Positions 1-8,527 of a DNA stretch of 64,000 nt are shown here, piece by piece (positions within the stretch are counted from its first letter, which is position 1; every line of letters starts with the position of its first letter). Source of the DNA: an archaeon (GTDB lineage: Archaea > Thermoproteota > Thermoprotei_A > Marsarchaeales > Marsarchaeaceae); NCBI GenBank assembly GCA_021800035.1, contig JAJYZJ010000004.1, positions 1-64,000 on the forward strand, read 5' to 3'. The translations under genes and the position numbers were made by a program. The notes under the pieces are model-generated. The model was not told where the DNA came from. It saw only the letters and a program-made list of their open reading frames with translations, and did not search any database.

Positions 1-494
1 CGCTCAACGACGAAGCTGTAACCAATGTGTTCAATGCGTTAAGCAGAGGTTTGCGCTCATGGGTGGAGTTTTCGGAGTTGCTGGCTGGCCCAGAACTTTA
101 TACGCTCGTAAGGAAGTTGATCACGGCTGAACGCGAAGGCGTCACAGACGCTCTGCTTGACGTGGGATATGCCGCGAAATCGCTCAGAGACTCGCTGAAC
201 GATGAGGCGGCTATTAATCTGGCAAATCTGGTTTCGCAGGCCCTGGCGCTTTGGAAGAATGCTTCACCTCTTCTCCAGACGCTTGAAAACCCCGTTCTGC
301 ACAGGGCGGTTAAGGCATTGTCGTCTGATGAACTGGAGTCGAAGCTCGAGCTGGCTAAACCTAGGAGCGGGATATCCATGCTTTCACCCTCAGACCCCGA
401 AGTCAGAAAGGGGTTTGGAGTGTTATTAGAGATTCTTAGGGCGCTCGGCTCTGAGTTCAACGCCGAAAGAGACGAAGTGGATAGACAGAAGTAG
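1..494 (+). CDS. DUF1641 family helical protein, 5' end outside the window
   Basis: The frame is open to the window edge, so the true start lies upstream; the first possible start inside is a GTG at 27. The visible protein is all-helical and ends with a block PEVRKGFGVLLEILRALG, which resembles the conserved tail of DUF1641 proteins. There is an internal duplication: SLNDEA followed by a hydrophobic helix occurs at the window edge and again about 60 residues later, so the protein is probably two copies of one helical unit. Members of this family often sit near oxidoreductase genes (family knowledge), but no neighbour can be seen here. The molecular function is unknown. Confidence 0.7.
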   Translation, partial: LNDEAVTNVFNALSRGLRSWVEFSELLAGPELYTLVRKLITAEREGVTDALLDVGYAAKSLRDSLNDEAAINLANLVSQALALWKNASPLLQTLENPVLHRAVKALSSDELESKLELAKPRSGISMLSPSDPEVRKGFGVLLEILRALGSEFNAERDEVDRQK

Positions 495-529
495 TTGTCG
501 CCCTGATGCATTAGGAATCATGCAGCCGT

Positions 530-593
530 CCGGAGTTTGGGGGGAATCTGCAAAACTCCGGTATTCCAGGGAACCGATACCTGGATTCCCCCC
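530..593. repeat. Two interleaved inverted repeats, possible structured RNA or element end
   Basis: CCGGAGTTT at 530-538 pairs with AAACTCCGG at 553-561. GGGGGGAATC at 539-548 pairs with GATTCCCCCC at 584-593. A third stem TCCAGG/CCTGGA lies at 565-570 and 580-585. Stems one and two interleave, so they form either a pseudoknot or two alternative folds. The element lies 36 bases after the DUF1641 stop and before a decayed locus. It could be a folded RNA, a terminator-like structure or the end of a lost mobile element; the sequence does not decide. Confidence 0.5.
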
Positions 594-679
594 AGCACTT
601 GCCGCAGCGCAGCAAAACATCCGAAATTCCCTGTGTGTTTTGCCAGCGCGACCCCTCTGTTTCTGAGACGGTTGGGATA

Positions 680-1246
680 TCACAGACCGGTTCGGAAAAG
701 ACTGTTGACCCAATCTTGCCTTGATTCAGCCGTGTCTCCAATTACCAAACGGATTTGTTTTTTCAGTTGCCTGACAAGTGAATTTAGGTCTACAATCACC
801 ACGTCTCGAACGCCCTGCCGGTGAAGGGCACTCTCTAAGCAGACTTTCAACGCCCTGTCACAAAGCAGTATTTCTACCCGGTTCCATTTCTTGGCACTCT
901 CAGCAGCTAACGCAACTATTTGCAGGTCTTCCTGTTCTACCATGTGTTCACGCTTCTATGATCTCCGCGCTATGGAGACCCTGACTCTGCCGACAACGGC
1001 TGATACGTGGCTGTCTGTATAGTTGGTGGCCCTGATTTCCACCGACCAGCTGCCGAACAGTCCTTCAATCCTAGCGGCGGACTGGTCGAATCCGACGCAT
1101 CTCGGCTCGCTCACGATCTCTCCATATACTTTCGGAGGGGCGACTGCAGGAGGACCAGAACAGAGAAATCTTTCGAGGGCTACGAGGACTCCTTGACGGT
1201 CTGCCGTAATCAGGAGGCTGCTATTAATGACTCGGAGGGTTGGCAC
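680..1246 (-). pseudogene. PIN-domain nuclease (VapC-like), broken by an in-frame amber codon
   Basis: One frame of 189 codons runs from an ATG at 1246 to a stop at 680 and is interrupted only by TAG at 958-956. Both halves read as one PIN domain: N-terminal strand RVINSSLLI, then VYGEIVSEP with the second acidic residue, and after the stop EDLQIVALA and ILLCDRALK with the third and fourth acidic positions. The first catalytic Asp of the family is Asn here (VIN in place of VLD). The start overlaps the end of the upstream regulator by 23 bases, as in toxin-antitoxin pairs. The lost Asp and the stop together indicate a dead toxin gene. Readthrough of the stop is a less likely alternative. Confidence 0.6.
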
Positions 1247-1763
1247 GCTCGAAAGGTGGCGGAGTGATGGAGTCTATGTCCTCGAGAAGGAGTTCGACCT
1301 CGTATCTTGTGACACCTAGTTTTCTCGCCATCAGTTGCGCCGTAGTCTTGTCTCGCCTATATATATCGTATGACTCGACGGATTTAGCGAACGCCTGCGC
1401 GCCGCGGCGCCCGATGAGCATCCGCCCCGCAGGTGTGTGGGCGCCATCAGAGGCCAAGATGTTCCTTGCCGTCAGCTTACAGCCCTCAATGTTCGCCGTA
1501 TTCATGATTCGGAGGACGAAAACTGGGACCCGTACCAGTTCGGTTCTGCCTGCTTTCTCCTTGGCTACGAGCCCAGTCTTCAGGAGCTCTGTCAGCAGTT
1601 TGTAGACAGTCGACCTCGGAATATCGAGATCTTTCTGAATCTCTTCGGGAGTAACCTTGCCCCTCGCATAAGCGTATGCCAGGACTCTGGCGCTCTGTCC
1701 GTGAAATACTGGGAATAGCCTTCACAGAGTTTCGGGGCGCTCAATTATCGTTCTATATTCCAT
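1224..1763 (-). pseudogene. Winged-helix regulator / antitoxin-like protein with in-frame opal codon
   Basis: The frame starts at ATG 1763 and reads 13 codons to TGA at 1724-1722, then stays open to 1224. The part after the stop holds a clear helix-turn-helix (VTPEEIQKDLDIPRSTVYKL), a wing-like segment ending in VRVPVFVLRI, and a C-terminal half with MARKLGVTRYEVELLLEDI, which resembles UPF0175-type antitoxins. No ATG, GTG or TTG occurs between the TGA and codon 87, so only the C-terminal 93 residues could be made from a normal start. The downstream PIN gene overlaps it. It was probably the DNA-binding antitoxin of that pair and has decayed with it. Confidence 0.55.
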
Positions 1764-2235
1764 AGAATAGAATATGTACTCACTTGAGCGTTTCTGGTTT
1801 CGTTAGGGTTCCTCCGCCTTTCTGCTACACGGCGGCGCGGTTTTCCTTGTGAGCGTAGCCCTCATCAGCAGGGACCACCTGTATCACCCTTCCGTAGCGA
1901 AACCTGCCATCTGTACAGGAGATTCCTTTTCTAACGCGCTACGGGTGTTCCCTAGGCTATAGCGTATCTCCGCCCCCGAATGACACACGCCTGAACATAT
2001 CAGAAGCTTGATCATTTGACGGTAACATCTCATCCAAGTGGTCCGACCCTGCAAAGAATAATTTCATTATTGACCCGCAGAACAAGGTGTCCGAGCCATA
2101 GGGTCTTTAGATAACGAGATTGTTCCTTATTTGAACAATGTCTGTCCCCATAGCCGGTGGCCCCCGATCCAACCCAGACCGAAGGATCGGAAACCGTCGG
2201 CGGATACATGCTGTCAGACGAAATGTTTAAGCTGA
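1764..2235. other. Intergenic stretch without a recognisable gene
   Basis: No reading frame here looks coding on either strand. A 7-bp inverted repeat (CCGATCC at 2164-2170, GGATCGG at 2184-2190) stands just before the TnpB relic. The promoter of the decayed regulator would lie just above 1763, where the sequence is A/T rich. Confidence 0.5.
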
Positions 2236-2373
2236 CGAAGGAAACGTGAATCGCTGCACCCCCGCTACTCTGCCGCGGGTGGCGGAGAATTCACGCCTGT
2301 GGAGATGAAGCCTCTACCCCTCTTCAGAGCGGGGCAAGCTGTGTCGCTGAAGCAGGAAGCCCACGTGCCTTAG
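2236..2373 (+). pseudogene. tnpB: TnpB (IS200/IS605 family) C-terminal relic
   Basis: The frame is open from 2236 to TAG at 2371-2373. It encodes GGGEFTPVEMKPLPLFRAGQ and ends KQEAHVP. The block TPVEMKPLPL and the final KQEA are characteristic of the very end of archaeal TnpB proteins. Everything upstream (the RuvC-like and zinc-finger parts) is missing. In these elements the 3' end of tnpB overlaps the guide RNA and the right end of the element, so the bases just after 2373 probably mark an old element border. The relic abuts a broken MFS gene on the other strand. Confidence 0.7.
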
Positions 2374-2610
2374 CCGTGCGAGGACGTCACGAGGTTTGAG
2401 ACGTTGACTGTTGTGCCGATTAATACGAATGCGACTGTGAGCGCCATCATGCTTGAGATGTTCATGAGTGTGGAGTTGGTTGCGGCTCCCACGCCTCTGT
2501 GTCTTGGTTCAGCCGAATTCATGATGGAGGCTAGCTGGGAGAACCGAAGAGTCCTCCTCCGACGCCTGCGAGCGCAAGCACCCCGGAAACGAGTAGGAAG
2601 TCGGCGCATG
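2370..2610 (-). pseudogene. MFS drug-transporter fragment (DHA2-like), frameshifted
   Basis: From about 2602 down, one frame reads DFLLVSGVLALAGVGGGLFG and runs into a stop. A neighbouring frame then continues with LASIMNSAEPRHRGVGAATN and a hydrophobic helix to 2370. Joined with one base inserted near 2532, this is a run of transporter helices with the GxGxGL...P motif and RHRGVG loop typical of 14-helix MFS exporters. Both ends are missing. The fragment stops exactly where the TnpB relic begins, suggesting that an IS605-type element once inserted in or beside this gene. It has no function now. Confidence 0.6.
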
Positions 2611-2871
2611 GTCGCCTCCTTCCATGGGGGATATGACTTTTCTGGATTAGACTCGTTATTCAGGACCCTTTAATTGACCAGAATTTACGTTGGGGTCAGT
2701 TTGCCTTGAGTGGCTGACCCAATAGAAAGGTCTGAGCCGCAGGTCCAGTTTCTGGGATTGGTGGAGGCGGGGCGGGATTACGGGCTGAACTTCCTAGCCA
2801 GTAGGCTTGAGCTCGGGCGGTAGAATTTCGGTCAGTAGAATCGAAGTCTCCTAATTGTTTCCAGAGATTAG

Positions 2872-3384
2872 TCACTTCCAGCTCTTACCTGATTTCCTTA
2901 GCATCACGGTCCTTTCAAATTCCATTACTTGAACTCCATCCTGTTTGTAGCCTTTGGTCTTCAGTGTGATTATGCCCATGTGGGGGTGTGATTTTGACGC
3001 TCTCTTCTCGAGTATTTCAGACTCGGCGTAGAGTGTATCCCCTGAGAAAGTGGGGTTAATGATTTTCAGATTCGTAATACCGACCATTATTCCTGATTGG
3101 CTTATATCGCCAACTGTCAGCCCAATGACAACCGATAGCACCAAAAGCGAGTTCACTACCAGTCTTCCGTTAAACGGGGGATTTGAGAAGTTTCTTTCAG
3201 CGTAGTCTTTGTTGAAATGTATTTGGTTGGTATTGCAGGTTAACAAAGTGAACCAGATGTTGTCGGTATCAGTAATGGTGCGTCCGCGGGAGTGCTTCAA
3301 CACTTGGCCAATAGAGAAATCCTCATAGAATGGCCCAGGATCCACTTGTGAGTTTTTATTTACCAAATGCAACACCTGATTCAA
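2872..3384 (-). CDS. MaoC-like (hot-dog fold) acyl-CoA dehydratase/hydratase
   Basis: The 170-residue protein has a single hot-dog domain. The hydratase-2 motif is visible as TNQIHFNKDYAE near residue 60, with the Asp and Gly positions of the classic motif replaced (CNTN precedes QIH), as in mesaconyl- or beta-methylmalyl-CoA-type MaoC proteins. The C-terminal strands include GDTLYAESEIL and RTVMLRK, standard for the family. It likely hydrates or dehydrates a CoA thioester. The listed start is TTG; a GTG at 3345, just before DPGPFYEDFSIG, is an alternative. A second MaoC gene lies at 8528. The substrate is unknown. Confidence 0.8.
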   Translation of the reverse strand: MNQVLHLVNKNSQVDPGPFYEDFSIGQVLKHSRGRTITDTDNIWFTLLTCNTNQIHFNKDYAERNFSNPPFNGRLVVNSLLVLSVVIGLTVGDISQSGIMVGITNLKIINPTFSGDTLYAESEILEKRASKSHPHMGIITLKTKGYKQDGVQVMEFERTVMLRKSGKSWK

Positions 3385-3581
3385 GTCTTAGGCAACCTGG
3401 TATTCAACATTGCGCCAGATTGGCACCCGCCGAAAAATTCAAAATGGCAATCCTAGGAAATACAATCTCCGGCACGATGGTTACGGCCAAAAGGATTCGT
3501 GGGTATGCCTTTTATGTGCTTGGTCGGTCCCCTATGGGGGACAGGGCGCCAAAACGCAGAATTCTGTGTGCAATCCTGCGC

Positions 3582-4433
3582 CTAGAGATTGAACACCCTC
3601 ACGGCGTTATCCCGTAGAATTTTATTCTTGACTTCGTAGTTCAGGTTCAGACTTTCGAAGCCCCTGAGCCAGCGGCCGGGCGTTAGGAATGGGTAGTCGG
3701 TCCCGAACATGAATTTCTCTGGAGCCAGTTTGCTCATGTGTGTTACGAATGTCGGATCAAAGTACTTGGGGGAGTAACCCGAGAGGTCAATGTATGCATT
3801 GGACTTGTGCTCTGCTATCGCGAGCTGCGTGTCCACCCATGGGAAGGAGGGGTGCGCCATAACCACAATTAGCTTTGGGAAATCTGCCGCGACGAAGTCG
3901 AGATAAACCGGATTCGCGTAGTCGAGCTTGGCCCCCGCTGCTCCCGGCAGTCCTTTCCCCCAGCCGGTAGTGCCAGTGTGAAAGATAACCGGTATATCGA
4001 GTTCGACACATTTCTCATAGAGTGGATAGAACCTCGGATCGTTCGGGTAAAACGCCTGTGCAATCGGATGCAATTTCAGACCTCGAAGCCCTAGGTCCTT
4101 AACGGAATGTTCGAGTTCCTCCACGGCCAGTTTGCCCTTGTTCGGGTCCACTGAGGCAAAGCCAATCATTCGGTCCGGGTATGATTTGATGAACTCTGCG
4201 ACGAGCTCATTGCGCACTTTGGGTAGACCCGTGGCAACTTCTGCATCCCAGCCGAGGACAACAATCTTTTCCACTCCACTTTCGTCATATTCCTTTATCA
4301 TATCTGCGGCCGATATTGAACCGAGTGACGACCCGAACAATTTTGCCGCAGCTTGGTGGTATACCCCACCGGCATCGACCAGATATTCCTTCGCCGGTAT
4401 GTGTGCGTGAACGTCTACAAAGCCTTTGACCAT
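3582..4433 (-). CDS. Metal-dependent amidohydrolase (COG2159 / ACMSD-like)
   Basis: The 283-residue TIM-barrel hydrolase has the metal motif DVHAH (His9, His11), a third ligand in FHTGTTG near residue 153, a fourth in MAHPSFPW, and the catalytic Asp in MFGTDYPF near 245. This family contains hydrolases and non-oxidative decarboxylases. It is a close relative of the protein at 25814-26707: both share GFASVDP, FYPNDPRF/FFPNDKRF and SNxYIDLSG. It is monocistronic on the minus strand with its own TATA box. The family is clear, but hydrolase versus decarboxylase and the substrate are not. Confidence 0.85.
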   Translation of the reverse strand: MVKGFVDVHAHIPAKEYLVDAGGVYHQAAAKLFGSSLGSISAADMIKEYDESGVEKIVVLGWDAEVATGLPKVRNELVAEFIKSYPDRMIGFASVDPNKGKLAVEELEHSVKDLGLRGLKLHPIAQAFYPNDPRFYPLYEKCVELDIPVIFHTGTTGWGKGLPGAAGAKLDYANPVYLDFVAADFPKLIVVMAHPSFPWVDTQLAIAEHKSNAYIDLSGYSPKYFDPTFVTHMSKLAPEKFMFGTDYPFLTPGRWLRGFESLNLNYEVKNKILRDNAVRVFNL

Positions 4434-4455
4434 AGCTCCTCAGGTTGGGGTGCCC

Positions 4456-4466
4456 ATTTATAGAAA
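4456..4466 (-). promoter_or_regulatory. TATA box for the amidohydrolase at 4433
   Basis: On the minus strand the sequence reads TTTCTATAAAT, centred about 28 bases before the ATG at 4433. This spacing predicts a transcript that starts at or within a few bases of the start codon. GAGGAG lies immediately before the ATG. Confidence 0.55.
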
Positions 4467-4774
4467 TCACGCATGCATGGATCCAAGGGCTCTGGGGTTC
4501 AGTGTACCCAAATGATACATCTAAATTCAGGCTGTTTGCAGTTCATTTGCACTCGAGTACTACAGGAGACGATTTTCACTGGATGAACCGGTCTAATTCC
4601 TGCCAGGACATTTTGGCTGTTTCTGCGGTTCCTGCGCGAGAGCTGGCAAGCGATATTTAGTATTCCAGCGCAAAACTGAGCTCGAAAGCTATATATTCAT
4701 TTCTGGACAGTTTTGAGCGGCGAAGCGTCATATCTAAAAACGAAACAGAGACAGACCTAGAATACTTCTCGAGG

Positions 4775-5554
4775 ATGTTTGACCTTAAATCTCGAGTGGC
4801 GGTCGTGACCGGGGCCACAGGTACGCTAGGAAATTCAATTTGCCTTGCCCTGGCCGCATCCGGTGCCGACCTAGTTATTGCCGGAAGAAAGGAGGACAGA
4901 CTCCGGGCGGTCAGCGATCAAGTGGCATCTCTTGGTCGCAGGAGGCTGATTGTCCGCGCGGACGTAAGCAAACTCTCTGACGTTCAGGAGTTAGTTGCGC
5001 AGGTGCTGAGAGAATTCCGCAGGATTGATATCCTGATCGCGGGGGCAGGCGTGAATGCTCTACATCCTGCGCGCGATTATCCGCTTGGAGACTGGCATAA
5101 ACTTATGCAAATAAACGCGGAGGGGACATTTCTTTGTAACAGGGAAGTGGGCAAGGTAATGATCGAGCAGAATTATGGCAGAATAGTGAATATCTCATCT
5201 ATCAGGGGTTGGTTTTCAGCCGCTCAGAACACGGTTGCGTACTCTGCAACAAAAGCGGCAGTGAATATGATAACTAGGACGCTCGCCTGCGAATGGGCAA
5301 GATACGGCGTCACGGTGAACGCGGTAGCCCCTGCCATGGTGGCTAGTGGCATGCATATGTCAACACCCGATGGAGAGGTGCAGCAAATGGATCCGAAGGT
5401 GCTTGAAGGGATAGCGAAGCGAACCCCAATGAAACGGCTTGCCAGCCCGAGGGACATTTGTGGGCCGGTGGTGTTTCTGGCCTCCGACGCGGCAGGCTTT
5501 ATGACGGGGCAGATAGTCTACGTGGACGGGGGAGCCTCCGCGTGGGCTGCTTAG
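4775..5554 (+). CDS. Short-chain dehydrogenase/reductase (SDR)
   Basis: This is a 259-residue classical SDR. The cofactor motif TGATGTLG is at residues 12-19 and AGAG near 90. The catalytic Ser is in NISSIRG (about 142), with Tyr156 and Lys160 in YSATK. The tail GQIVYVDGGAS is normal for the family. It would oxidise a secondary alcohol or reduce a ketone with NAD(P). It stands alone on the plus strand. Its closeness to a thiolase and, 12 kb on, to a ketone-carboxylase-like set makes a role as secondary-alcohol dehydrogenase attractive, but that is inference; sugar-type substrates are equally possible from sequence alone. Confidence 0.88.
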   Translation: MFDLKSRVAVVTGATGTLGNSICLALAASGADLVIAGRKEDRLRAVSDQVASLGRRRLIVRADVSKLSDVQELVAQVLREFRRIDILIAGAGVNALHPARDYPLGDWHKLMQINAEGTFLCNREVGKVMIEQNYGRIVNISSIRGWFSAAQNTVAYSATKAAVNMITRTLACEWARYGVTVNAVAPAMVASGMHMSTPDGEVQQMDPKVLEGIAKRTPMKRLASPRDICGPVVFLASDAAGFMTGQIVYVDGGASAWAA

Positions 5555-5704
5555 AGCTTAGAAGATTATTATTCTTAATTACTGGGGAACGGAAATCCGT
5601 AGCCTGCGTTTCACGCTACGTTGCAGCTGCCGCTGCCCTTACGGTCGAGCAGGCACATGTAACCTAAAGCCCCCCGAATTAGCGCAAACTCATTTATCGG
5701 AATA

Positions 5705-7150
5705 CTAATGGGCACTGGGGCGAAGGTCCCTAAGCCTCTTTGCCTTGGCGTCTAGGTCTCCCCTGGTAAACCTCGAAAGCGTGTTCGCACCAAGTATTTC
5801 GACATTAACCCGGAGCCCCACCGCGAGTGCGAGTTCCTCGGATAGCTTTTTACCGACCTGAGACCAGTGAGACCTTTCCACTGCGGGGTTAACTTCGACT
5901 CTAACGAGCATCTCGTCGAGCTCCCCAGTTTTTGTCAGGACTATCTCGTATTCGTTGCCAAGCTCCTTGAACGATCGAATGACCTCTTCTACGGCGCTCG
6001 GGTAGACGACCGTGCCACGAATTTTGAGCATGTCGTCCACCCGTCCCAAAAGCCCTCCCATCGCCCTTCCAAATGTCCTACCGCACTCACAGATATCATC
6101 GGTGTATTTCATCAGGTCTCCCATTACATACCTGAAAGTTGGGTACGATATGCTCATTAGATTTGTGACAATCGTGATCCCTTTTTCTTCCTTGCCGACG
6201 GGCTCATAGGTATCGGGGTCGACTACCTCAACAATGGCCATATCTTCCGAAATGTGGTCGGCGACCGGGCGGTCGTGGTGTTTATCCTCTTCAGCGCAAG
6301 AATAACCCAGCGCTCCCCCCATGAACGCTTCTGTATGGCCGAAATAATCATGAGTGGTGGCTGACCAGTCGTCTTCGACCCTCTTCTTGGTTGCGGGAAC
6401 GCACGCTCCCGGCTCTGCCATCATTATGACATGATTCACTTCGGTGTCTTTTGCAGGGTCGACGCCGGCCTTCCGGGCTTCTTCGGCAAGGTGCATGACG
6501 TAAGACGGGACGCCAATTAGTACTGTTGATTTAGTCTCCCTCAGGAAGAATAATCGTCTTTTGGAATCCATTCCTCCTCCAGCGACCACGGGACACTTTA
6601 TGACATTAGCTCCGTAATGTGTTCCCCACATGCCGGGAAAGGGTCCATATACTGTCGCGTTGAACAGTATGTCTCCAGGTCTAATTCCAAAGGCCCAGAG
6701 AGCTCGTGCATAGAGGTAAGTCCAATTGTCCTTGTCCGAGGCGGACACCATAAATATTCTTGGTTTTGCTGTGGTACCGCCGGTGCTTTCAATCATGAAT
6801 CCGTCTTTCGACCATTCTTCCATGGTCATGCAATGGAAGTCGCCGAAAGGCGGGTGCTCGGTTTCACTGATTGCAAAGTCTTGTTTCACAGTGAGGGGGC
6901 CTTTTACGATATCTGCAGTGGTCTTGAAATCCTCGGGCCTAAGTTTCAATTCTTTAAATTTCCTATGATAATATGGACTATTGTCGTAAAGATACCCAAC
7001 TACCGCGCGAAACTTTTCGTTCCTTACTTCCTCAAGCTCTTTTCGAGGCATCGTCTCGACTCTAGGGTCCCAGTAGTTGCCTGAGCTCGGGCCATACTTG
7101 TTGTGAATATAGCTGTTGACCAATCCAGCCCATTCTTGCCTACTAACCAT
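5705..7150 (-). CDS. PaaK-like adenylate-forming CoA ligase
   Basis: The protein is 481 residues, slightly longer than typical phenylacetate-CoA ligases (about 430-440). The AMP-binding loop STGGTTAKPRIF lies near residue 120, the aromatic/acid pocket motif YFGHTEAF near 270, and the C-terminal hinge GRVDDMLKIRGTVVYP near 370, all diagnostic of the PaaK group. It would activate an aromatic or related carboxylic acid with ATP and CoA. The gene is followed by the thiolase upstream on the same strand (8416-7217), so the two may be co-transcribed. The substrate cannot be read from the sequence. Confidence 0.88.
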   Translation of the reverse strand: MVSRQEWAGLVNSYIHNKYGPSSGNYWDPRVETMPRKELEEVRNEKFRAVVGYLYDNSPYYHRKFKELKLRPEDFKTTADIVKGPLTVKQDFAISETEHPPFGDFHCMTMEEWSKDGFMIESTGGTTAKPRIFMVSASDKDNWTYLYARALWAFGIRPGDILFNATVYGPFPGMWGTHYGANVIKCPVVAGGGMDSKRRLFFLRETKSTVLIGVPSYVMHLAEEARKAGVDPAKDTEVNHVIMMAEPGACVPATKKRVEDDWSATTHDYFGHTEAFMGGALGYSCAEEDKHHDRPVADHISEDMAIVEVVDPDTYEPVGKEEKGITIVTNLMSISYPTFRYVMGDLMKYTDDICECGRTFGRAMGGLLGRVDDMLKIRGTVVYPSAVEEVIRSFKELGNEYEIVLTKTGELDEMLVRVEVNPAVERSHWSQVGKKLSEELALAVGLRVNVEILGANTLSRFTRGDLDAKAKRLRDLRPSAH

Positions 7151-7216
7151 GATTGTCTCCCTAACTACAGGGATATTAGCTTTTTTTACCGACGTTTGCG
7201 CTGCGATTCTCTGGTA

Positions 7217-8416
7217 CTAGGGTCGCTCGAAGACAGTAGCAATACCCTGCCCGACTCCGATGCAAAGCGTCGCGAGTCCGTATCTGGAGCTTCTCCTCTT
7301 CATCTCGTGAACTAACGTTACGGCCACTCTTGCTCCGCTGCAGCCCACCGGATGGCCAAGGGCAATGGCTCCACCGTTCGGGTTCAATCTTTCTCTCCTG
7401 ATAGGCAGTTCTTTCAGGACCGAGAGCACTTGGGAAGCGAAGGCCTCATTCAGCTCGACAAGTTCCATTTCTTCGAGACCAAGACCCAGTCTTTGAAGGA
7501 TCCTTCGAGTTGCAGGCACTGGTCCAATGCCCATGAAGCTAGGGTCAACTCCTGCGACCGCGCTACCTATAATCTTGGCAAGTGGTTTCAAGCCCAGCTG
7601 GTCGCATCTTTCTCGAGACATGACCAGAGTGCCTGCAGCCCCGTCCGAAATGGGACTGGAATTCCCAGGCGTGACTGTTCCCCCCGCCCTGAATATAGGC
7701 TTCAGTTTGGCCAAGGCTTCAAGGCTGGTATTCTCTCTCGGGCCTTCGTCCTTTTCTACAGTCGCGTCCACATCACCATTGGATACTGCCACGGGTAGAA
7801 TTTCATCTTTGAGTTTGCCAGATTTTGTTGCTTCAACTGCCTTTCTGTGGCTCTGGAGCGCGAATTCATCTTGCTCCTCTCTAGAAATCCGGTATTTCTC
7901 GGCCAAATTTTCCGCGGTTTCGCCCATAGAGAGCGGCGGATATAGTTTGGTCATCTTCGGATTGACAAATCTCCACCCAATAGTGGAATCGAATATCAGT
8001 GGAGTTCTTTCGAATGGTCTGGCTGGTTTCGCGAGAACATAAGGAGCTCTTGTCATGCTCTCCACTCCACCGGCTATGGCAATTTCGCAAGAGCCAATCG
8101 CAATCGCGTTCGCGGCTTGGTTTATTGCTTCGAGGCCGGAGCCGCAAAGCCTGTTAACGGTGACCCCAGCCACGGAAGTAGGAAGTCCCGATAGCAAGAC
8201 AGCCATCCTCGCGACATTTCTGTTGTCTTCTCCTGCCTGATTAGTGCAGCCAAAGTAGACGTCGTCAATTAAAGATGAATCTAGGTTGCTTCTTTTGACG
8301 AGCCTCTTGATTACCAGGCTCGCGAGGTCGTCTGGTCTTTCGTTTCGAAGTATGCCCCCGTGCTTACCTAGCGGAGTCCGGAGGGCATCCACAATAACGA
8401 CTTCTCGCAGTTCCAC
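7217..8416 (-). CDS. Acetyl-CoA acetyltransferase / 3-oxoacyl-CoA thiolase
   Basis: The 399-residue protein is a complete thiolase. The nucleophile Cys91 sits in NRLCGSGLEAI, the His of GHPVGCSGARV and the second Cys in CIGVGQG lie near the C-terminus, and NEAFASQ is present near 320. It resembles bacterial-type degradative or biosynthetic thiolases with all catalytic residues, not the archaeal SCP2-type thiolase linked to mevalonate synthesis, where the catalytic layout differs. It would cleave 3-oxoacyl-CoA to acetyl-CoA plus a shortened acyl-CoA. It starts with GTG at 8416 and lies 66 bases upstream of the CoA ligase. A TATA-like stretch (TTAATATCT) is present at 8445-8453. Confidence 0.92.
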   Translation of the reverse strand: MELREVVIVDALRTPLGKHGGILRNERPDDLASLVIKRLVKRSNLDSSLIDDVYFGCTNQAGEDNRNVARMAVLLSGLPTSVAGVTVNRLCGSGLEAINQAANAIAIGSCEIAIAGGVESMTRAPYVLAKPARPFERTPLIFDSTIGWRFVNPKMTKLYPPLSMGETAENLAEKYRISREEQDEFALQSHRKAVEATKSGKLKDEILPVAVSNGDVDATVEKDEGPRENTSLEALAKLKPIFRAGGTVTPGNSSPISDGAAGTLVMSRERCDQLGLKPLAKIIGSAVAGVDPSFMGIGPVPATRRILQRLGLGLEEMELVELNEAFASQVLSVLKELPIRRERLNPNGGAIALGHPVGCSGARVAVTLVHEMKRRSSRYGLATLCIGVGQGIATVFERP

Positions 8417-8527
8417 GTGTCTTCACCGCGGTTAGATGTGCCTAAGATATTAACACCGCGAACGTCTCTCCGAAACATGGATAACGATACACACTTATTG
8501 TAAGGCCTGATACCCCCTCGATGCAAG

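Noticed and set aside
98-511. A 137-codon minus-strand frame opposite the DUF1641 gene
   Set aside because: Ser-rich translation antiparallel to a clearly protein-like frame; a shadow of the real gene.
5598-5620. Small hairpin CGTAGC/GCTACG after the SDR gene
   Set aside because: Six pairs around an 11-base loop with no T-run; too weak to call a terminator or RNA.
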